Below are positions 4,713-8,457 of a DNA stretch of 8,457 nucleotides, piece by piece; the stretch's first letter is position 1, and every line of letters begins with the position of its first letter. Position numbers and translations under genes: made by a program. Origin of the DNA: an uncultured Collinsella sp. (lineage in GTDB: Bacteria > Actinomycetota > Coriobacteriia > Coriobacteriales > Coriobacteriaceae); NCBI GenBank assembly GCA_902494605.1, contig CABUUG010000079.1, forward strand, positions 1-8,457, in the 5' to 3' direction. The notes under the pieces were generated by a model. The model was not told where the DNA came from, made no database searches, and saw only the letters and a list, made by a program, of their open reading frames with translations.

Positions 4713-5408
4713 ATGAACGATATCCAGGGCTATCAGAACGGCCCCGTCGAGAGCGGCGCAAGCCGCGCCAAGGAGATGTCGCCGCGCGCGTACAATCTCG
4801 CCATGTCTGCCCTGATCTTCTTGGGCTTTTGCGCCATGGGCGCCGGCGCCTACTTTACGAGCACCATGTCGTTTGCGCGCATGATGATGAGCGGCGCCGC
4901 CTTGCCGCTGGTCTTTGGCTCGTTTATGTTGACCATCGTCGGCATGGTTATGATGTCGGCTGCTGCCAGCAAACAGTCCGTGGGCCTGTCCCTTGTGGGC
5001 TACGTAATCTTTGCGAGTACCTTTGGCCTGACCGCGTCGTTTGGCCTTGCCAACTATGACCTGCCCACCATCAACACCGCTTTTATCGCCACGGCCGCCA
5101 TCACCTTTGTCTTTGGCGCGCTTGGCGTGACCTTCCCCAAGTTTTTCAAGCGTGTGTATGGCATCGGTTTTGGTATTCTGCTCGCCACTATTCTGGTTGA
5201 GATCGTGCTGATGTTCATGGGCGTCTCGCAGACCATCACCGATCTGATCGTGATCGTGGTGTTCGCCGGCTTTATTGGCTACGACACCTATGTTGCCACG
5301 ACGGTGCCGCCTACGCTGCCCAACGCCGTGCTTATGGCCTCTAACCTGTTCGTGGATATTATCAACGTGTTCCTGCGCATTTTGAACATCCTCGGCCGTC
5401 GCGATTAA
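4713..5408 (+). CDS. Bax inhibitor-1/YccA family membrane protein
   Basis: This 231-residue protein has a short hydrophilic N-terminus (1-27) and seven hydrophobic segments at about 28-47, 62-81, 90-110, 119-139, 148-169, 174-194 and 206-227. The C-terminal family signature is clear: F-I-G-Y-D-T-Y (187-193) followed by N-L-F-V-D-I-I-N-V-F-L-R-I-L (211-224). Family members are TMBIM-type channels or leaks (calcium in BsYetJ) and YccA-like modulators of the FtsH protease; which applies here cannot be told. D191 and D215 are 24 residues apart, the same spacing as the pH-sensing aspartate pair of BsYetJ (D171/D195). AAAGGA (4700-4705) is 7 nt before ATG. It appears monocistronic, with its own -10 box and a strong terminator. 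Family call confident; function open. Confidence 0.92.
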   Translation: MNDIQGYQNGPVESGASRAKEMSPRAYNLAMSALIFLGFCAMGAGAYFTSTMSFARMMMSGAALPLVFGSFMLTIVGMVMMSAAASKQSVGLSLVGYVIFASTFGLTASFGLANYDLPTINTAFIATAAITFVFGALGVTFPKFFKRVYGIGFGILLATILVEIVLMFMGVSQTITDLIVIVVFAGFIGYDTYVATTVPPTLPNAVLMASNLFVDIINVFLRILNILGRRD

Positions 5409-5454
5409 AACGCGGCATTGCGACGCTTCCTGCTGGACACGGTAAAACGATGCG

Positions 5455-5483
5455 AAAGGCGGTCCTTCGGGGCCGTCTTTTTT
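5455..5483 (+). terminator. Intrinsic terminator with UUCG tetraloop
   Basis: An 11-bp stem (5455-5465 with 5470-5480, including two G-T pairs) is closed by C-TTCG-G and continues into T5478-5483. It lies about 46 nt after the Bax inhibitor-like gene. Confidence 0.9.
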
Positions 5484-5496
5484 GTGCGCGGCGGGG

Positions 5497-5502
5497 TATC
5501 AT
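5497..5502 (+). promoter_or_regulatory. Putative -10 box of the PARG-like gene
   Basis: TATCAT (5497-5502) preceded by GGGG starts just after the terminator and 48 nt before ATG 5550. No good -35 is present; that position overlaps the terminator. Confidence 0.35.
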
Positions 5503-5549
5503 GGATGGGAAAAAGCCGATAGCGGCAGCGACAGGAAAGGTGGCCACGT

Positions 5550-6665
5550 ATGGCAGACGTCGACAACAGGAACCGTAACCGCAGGTCCAACCGAACGGGT
5601 CAGCCCAATCCCAAGCGCGAGGCGCGTGCCAAGGCCGCCGAGCGCCATGTGGCGGCTGTGTCCGAGGCCTGCGCCAAGGACATCGAGCGTTCGCTTGCCG
5701 GCGTGTGCGAGTTCGATGGTATGCCTGCCGGTTTTGTCGCGGCGATGAAGGCCAAGGCCCAGGTGGCTGCTGCTGCCGAGGAGCAGGTTGCCGAGGAGCC
5801 CGAGGCCGCCGAGGTCGAGGCTGCAGTCGATACCGAGGTGGCGCCCGAGCCCGTCGAGGAGGCCGCCGAAGCCGAGTCCGCGCCTGCCGCCGAGGAGCCC
5901 GCTCCGGTCCTGCCCGAGGTCACCGTGCTCGACGCCTCTGCCACGCAGACCATTCTGGATAACGGCCGAGGTTACGCGCAATTCTGCGACATGGCCGTGC
6001 TCGCCTTTGCCTCGTTCACCAACCCGGGCGGCGGCTACATCCAGGGCTATCTGGGTCAGGAGGCCACGCTCTGTGCCGATTCGTACCTGTACAACGTGCT
6101 CGATAAACAGCGCAAATGGTACGGCGAGAACCGTCGCCGCAACATCAACTGCGAGCTTTACCGCAACCGTGCGCTGGTGGTGCCTGCGGTGCGCTTCGAC
6201 CGCAACCACGTGCATGCGTATGCCGACGTGATCGTGGCCGCCGCGCCCAACGCCAAGCGCGCTCGCCAGGAGTATCGCGTGGGTGACGATGCCCTGCTGG
6301 ACGCCCTGCGCGATCGCATCCGCTTTGTGCTTGCCATCTGCGACGAGCTGGGTCGCGAGAAGCTCGTGCTGGGCGCTTGGGGCTGCGACAACAACGGCTT
6401 TGACGCCGAGGCCGTGGCCGAGCTCTTCCGCAAGGAGCTCGCATCGGGCGACTTTAAGGTCAAGCAGGTCTTTTTTGCCGTGCCCTCTACGCGCTGGGAC
6501 GAAGATTTTGCCAAGTTCGAGCACGTGCTGGCAAACTTCCCCGAGCGCAACGAGGAGTCCTATGCCCAGGTTGCCGCTCGCGCTGCGGCTGCCCGCGCCG
6601 CCGAGCAGGCCCAGGCTGCCGCCGAGGACGATGAAGACGATGACGATTGGCGCAAGTACCTGTAA
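5550..6665 (+). CDS. TIGR02452 family (bacterial PARG-like macrodomain) protein with acidic linker
   Basis: The 371-residue protein is cytoplasmic. Residues 1-32 are basic (R/N/K-rich); 33-68 are a helical region like the start of TIGR02452; 69-122 are a low-complexity Ala/Glu/Pro linker; 123-313 carry the macrodomain; the tail is Ala-rich and then strongly acidic, ending DDDDWRKYL. Macrodomain landmarks are M148-A-V-L-A-F-A-S-F, N158-P-G-G-G162, then Q170-E171-A172-T-L-C, V227-I-V-A-A-A-P-N234 and V273-L-G-A-W-G-C279. Bacterial PARG enzymes remove ADP-ribose polymers and use GGG-x(6-8)-QEE, with the second Glu catalytic. Here the spacing is exact (seven residues), but that Glu is Ala172 (codon 6063-6065), so glycohydrolase activity is doubtful and an ADP-ribose-binding role is possible. 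AGGAAAGGTGG (5533-5543) precedes ATG. A terminator follows. Confidence 0.85.
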   Translation: MADVDNRNRNRRSNRTGQPNPKREARAKAAERHVAAVSEACAKDIERSLAGVCEFDGMPAGFVAAMKAKAQVAAAAEEQVAEEPEAAEVEAAVDTEVAPEPVEEAAEAESAPAAEEPAPVLPEVTVLDASATQTILDNGRGYAQFCDMAVLAFASFTNPGGGYIQGYLGQEATLCADSYLYNVLDKQRKWYGENRRRNINCELYRNRALVVPAVRFDRNHVHAYADVIVAAAPNAKRARQEYRVGDDALLDALRDRIRFVLAICDELGREKLVLGAWGCDNNGFDAEAVAELFRKELASGDFKVKQVFFAVPSTRWDEDFAKFEHVLANFPERNEESYAQVAARAAAARAAEQAQAAAEDDEDDDDWRKYL

Positions 6666-6693
6666 TCGGTATGTGCTGACAGATAGGTCGATC

Positions 6694-6729
6694 CGGCGGG
6701 AGAGACTGCTCCCGCCGACTTTTTCTTTT
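6694..6729 (+). terminator. Intrinsic terminator between the PARG-like and esterase genes
   Basis: A 9-bp perfect stem (6694-6702 with 6709-6717) has a 6-nt loop and is followed by a T-rich tract (6720-6729, one C). It ends only about 20 nt before the ATG of the next gene, leaving no room for a complete promoter after it. Confidence 0.9.
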
Positions 6730-6749
6730 TACTAGAGGAAGGGCTTACG

Positions 6750-7409
6750 ATGAAAAACGTTCTGTGCTTTGGCGACAGCAATACCTACGGCTATGATCCG
6801 GCGGGCATGCGCGACGGCACCGCGGTACGCTATGCGCACGATGTGCGCTGGTGCGGCGTGGCCCAGCGCGACCTGGGCGAGGGCTGGCATGTAATTGAAG
6901 AAGGCCTCAACGGCCGCACGACGGTACGCGACGACATGTGCCATCTGGACACTAATCTCAACGGCATCCGCGCGTTGCCGATGCTGCTCGAGGCTCATAA
7001 GCCGCTGGATGCGATCGTGATTATGCTGGGCACCAACGACTGCAAGACGGTCTTTAGCGTGGGGGCTGCCGATATCGCTGACGGTGCCATGGCGCTGATT
7101 CGCACCGTCCGCGCGTTTCCCTGGACCGAAGCCGCGCCCTGCCCGCGTATTCTGCTGATGGCGCCTATCAAGATTAAACCGCAGATCGCCGATGTGTACA
7201 TGACCGACTTTGACGAGCGCTCCGTCGAGGCCTCGGAGCATTTTGCCGAATACTATGCGTATGCTGCTAAACAGTTTGGCTGCGACTTTTTGAATGCCGC
7301 TGATTTTGCCGAGCCGGGCGATATCGATTATCTGCACATGATGCCCGAAAGCCACGAGAGCCTGGGCCATGCCGTGGCAGCCAAGCTCCAAGAGATGCTC
7401 GGTGAGTAG
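6750..7409 (+). CDS. SGNH/GDSL-type serine esterase
   Basis: The 219-residue soluble hydrolase shows all SGNH blocks. Block I is C-F-G-D-S10-N-T-Y-G (nucleophile Ser10), block II is E-E-G-L-N-G55-R-T-T, block III is M-L-G-T-N96-D, and block V is D193-Y-L-H196 (Asp/His of the triad). The pattern (N-terminal LCFGDSxTxG, R-W-x-G-V near 33, EGLNGRTT, LPMLLEAHKPLD, IMLGTND) resembles the arylesterase/acyltransferase branch that includes the Mycobacterium smegmatis enzyme Ms-Act. It probably cleaves small acyl or acetyl esters; the natural substrate is unknown. No signal peptide is present, so it is cytoplasmic. GAGGAAGGG (6735-6743) lies 6 nt before ATG. It follows a terminator by about 20 nt and no separate promoter is evident, so expression may depend on read-through or on a promoter overlapping the terminator. 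It converges with thiD. Confidence 0.92.
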   Translation: MKNVLCFGDSNTYGYDPAGMRDGTAVRYAHDVRWCGVAQRDLGEGWHVIEEGLNGRTTVRDDMCHLDTNLNGIRALPMLLEAHKPLDAIVIMLGTNDCKTVFSVGAADIADGAMALIRTVRAFPWTEAAPCPRILLMAPIKIKPQIADVYMTDFDERSVEASEHFAEYYAYAAKQFGCDFLNAADFAEPGDIDYLHMMPESHESLGHAVAAKLQEMLGE

Positions 7410-7415
7410 CGCGAC

Positions 7416-7460
7416 CCCAAGCCACCGCAAAGGGGACGGGCGCCTTTGCGGTGGCTTGGG
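7416..7460. terminator. 18-bp perfect inverted repeat between convergent genes
   Basis: Arms 7416-7433 and 7443-7460 are perfect 18-bp reverse complements with a 9-nt loop. It lies 6 nt after the esterase stop and 9 nt from the thiD stop. Its position suits a shared bidirectional terminator, but neither strand has a T-run after it, so it may instead act as a barrier, a Rho-assisted stop or an mRNA 3'-end stabiliser. Confidence 0.6.
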
Positions 7461-7469
7461 CTGCGAATC

Positions 7470-8300
7470 TTAATATTGCCACATGTGGTTGACGGGGCCA
7501 GAGCCTTTGCCCATGTCCAGGCCGGCGGCCAGAGCGCCTGTCAGGTAGGCCTTGCCGGCGTTGACGGCGTCGGCAAGATCCATGCCCCGGGCCAGCGCGC
7601 AGGCGATGGCGGACGAGAGTGTGCAGCCGGTGCCGTGTGTGTTTTCGGTCTCGATGCGCTTGTGGCGGAACCACGTGGTGAGTGGATCTCCCAGATGGTT
7701 GCCCTCGTCATCGAGCGGCGCGGGTTCGGCCAGTACATCGTTGGCCTCGTTGACAAGATGCCCACCCTTAACGAGGGATGCGCAACCAAAGCGGCGGGTG
7801 AGGAGCATGGCAGCATTTTGCTGCGTGCGCTCGGAGTCAACCTCGTAGTCGAGCAGGGCCATGGCCTCGGGAATATTGGGCGTGATAACCGTCGCCAGCG
7901 GGAACAGGCGGCGGGTGAGCGCCTCGGCGGCATCTTCGGCAATCAGCCGCGCGCCCGAGGTGGCGACCATGACGGGGTCGACGACCACGTTCGTTGCGTT
8001 CCAGGCGCTCAAGCGGTCGGCGATGACTTCGATAATCTCGACAGAAGAAACCATGCCGATCTTGACGGCGCTGGGGCGGATATCGTCAAAAACGGCGTCA
8101 ATTTGCGCGGCTACGATATCTGGCGAGATATTCTGCACGGCGGCGACGCCCAGTGCGTTTTGCGCTGTGATGGCGGTGATGGCCGTCTCGGCATACAGGC
8201 GGTGCGCCGTGATGGTCTTGATGTCGGCCTGAATGCCGGCGCCGCCGCTGGAATCGGATCCCGCGATGGACAGGACGGCAGGTACCTTACTACGATCCAT
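7470..8300 (-). CDS. thiD: Hydroxymethylpyrimidine/phosphomethylpyrimidine kinase ThiD
   Basis: The 276-residue cytoplasmic ribokinase-fold enzyme phosphorylates HMP and then HMP-P to HMP-PP, the pyrimidine half of thiamine. Landmarks are S-I-A-G-S-D-S-S-G-G-A-G-I-Q-A-D (11-26), T-A-Q47-N for pyrimidine binding, K80-I-G-M, V-V-D-P-V-M-V-A-T-S-G (106-116), T-P-N-I-P-E-A (140-146), L-V-K-G-G-H (176-181), and the anion hole T-H-G-T-G-C226-T-L-S-S with the catalytic Cys. Length is slightly above the common 258-270. AAGGGAG (8312-8306) lies 5 nt upstream of ATG 8300. No other thi gene and no TPP riboswitch are visible; the leader from the likely -10 is only about 40 nt. It is transcribed alone in this window and converges on the esterase. 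Salvage of HMP or the de novo route are both possible. Confidence 0.96.
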   Translation of the reverse strand: MDRSKVPAVLSIAGSDSSGGAGIQADIKTITAHRLYAETAITAITAQNALGVAAVQNISPDIVAAQIDAVFDDIRPSAVKIGMVSSVEIIEVIADRLSAWNATNVVVDPVMVATSGARLIAEDAAEALTRRLFPLATVITPNIPEAMALLDYEVDSERTQQNAAMLLTRRFGCASLVKGGHLVNEANDVLAEPAPLDDEGNHLGDPLTTWFRHKRIETENTHGTGCTLSSAIACALARGMDLADAVNAGKAYLTGALAAGLDMGKGSGPVNHMWQY

Positions 8301-8346
8301 GTTCGCTCCCTTGTTCGGTCGGAATCAAATGGGTCTATAAGCCAGC

Positions 8347-8352
8347 ATTATA
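8347..8352 (-). promoter_or_regulatory. -10 box of thiD
   Basis: On the minus strand 8352-8347 reads TATAAT, a consensus -10, placing the RNA start near 8340 and the ATG about 40 nt later. The -35 window (8375-8370, CATAGA) is poor and falls inside the loop of the neighbouring hairpin, so an activator or overlapping control is possible. Confidence 0.55.
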
Positions 8353-8357
8353 AAGAT

Positions 8358-8387
8358 GCCCGGGCCGACTCTATGTCGAACCCGGGC
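8358..8387 (-). terminator. GC-rich hairpin upstream of thiD, probable terminator of a gene beyond the right edge
   Basis: GCCCGGG (8358-8364) pairs with CCCGGGC (8381-8387), and CGAC (8366-8369) with GTCG (8375-8378) over a 5-nt loop, with a 1x2 internal loop. On the minus strand it is followed by ATCTTTAT, a weak T-tract. It could end a leftward transcript from outside the window, or act as a control element overlapping the thiD -35. Confidence 0.5.
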
Positions 8388-8405
8388 GGGCGATGCAATC
8401 TTTAC

Positions 8406-8443
8406 GCAAATGCAAGCAAATGTTCACACGTCAACAATTGACA
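8406..8443. promoter_or_regulatory. Phased direct repeats and palindrome at the right edge
   Basis: GCAAATG occurs at 8406-8412 and 8416-8422, start points 10 bp apart. GTCAA (8430-8434) and TTGAC (8438-8442) form a 5-bp inverted repeat around CAA; its right arm continues to TTGACA (8438-8443), a consensus -35 pointing right. It may be the control region of a rightward gene starting beyond 8457. Confidence 0.3.
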
Positions 8444-8457
8444 GGCACCAGCTCGCC

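Noticed and set aside
5499..6524. 341-codon open frame on the minus strand opposite the PARG-like gene
   Set aside because: Gly/Leu/His-rich product typical of antisense to Ala/Glu-rich GC-rich coding sequence; no start signals; the plus strand carries the conserved macrodomain.
6732..7430. 232-codon minus-strand frame opposite the esterase
   Set aside because: The plus strand has all SGNH catalytic blocks and a good ribosome site; the reverse frame is a GC-driven shadow.
8301..8360. Resemblance of ATAATGCTGG (minus strand, before thiD) to the conserved end of a TPP riboswitch
   Set aside because: The CUGAGA core and the pairing partners of the riboswitch are missing upstream; the match is explained by a TATAAT promoter box.
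7446..8441. 331-codon plus-strand frame opposite thiD
   Set aside because: Shadow of thiD; it runs through the intergenic hairpin and the thiD promoter, and has no recognisable family pattern.

Overview
The window is a high-GC (about 60% by eye) bacterial chromosome segment. The gene order sepF-yggT-divIVA, a Wag31-like DivIVA N-terminus and the protein styles suggest an actinobacterium of the Coriobacteriia, most likely Collinsella. That assignment is inferred from gene content and memory of the group, not from a search. I see no rRNA, tRNA, insertion sequence, phage gene or CRISPR array. Most of it is ordinary core genome; the unusual signals lie mainly in start-site choice, leader sequences and one enzyme-like domain.

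Layout. Positions 1-1376 (+): the 3' end of sepF, a YggT-family membrane protein and divIVA, closed by a strong intrinsic terminator. This is the classic divisome/polar-growth cluster: SepF tethers FtsZ to the membrane, and DivIVA marks curved membrane. Positions 1402-2017 (-): a small FMN nitroreductase with its own terminator and a G+T-rich, repeat-bearing leader. Positions 2196-2279: a long palindromic element. Positions 2300-4039 (-): a phosphate-uptake pair, a PiT transporter followed by its DUF47/PhoU-like partner. The PiT leader carries a perfect Shine-Dalgarno that serves a three-codon mini-ORF instead of PiT.

Positions 4290-4628 (+): a 112-residue protein I do not recognise, apparently read from a leaderless promoter. 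Positions 4713-5408 (+): a Bax inhibitor-1/YccA-family membrane protein with its own -10 box and a UUCG-loop terminator. Positions 5550-6665 (+): a TIGR02452 (bacterial PARG-like macrodomain) protein with a long Ala/Glu-rich linker and an Ala in place of the expected catalytic Glu. Positions 6750-7409 (+): an SGNH/GDSL esterase just downstream of a terminator. Positions 7470-8300 (-): thiD (HMP/HMP-P kinase of thiamine synthesis), convergent with the esterase across an 18-bp perfect inverted repeat. The right edge holds a hairpin, the thiD -10 box and possible control sites for a gene outside the window.

The best leads are the non-AUG start of yggT, the QEA variant of the PARG-like catalytic loop, the PiT leader mini-ORF, the nitroreductase leader with three identical 9-mers inside a strand-skewed stretch, and the 22-bp inverted repeat. 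I did not find convincing evidence of a new multi-gene system.
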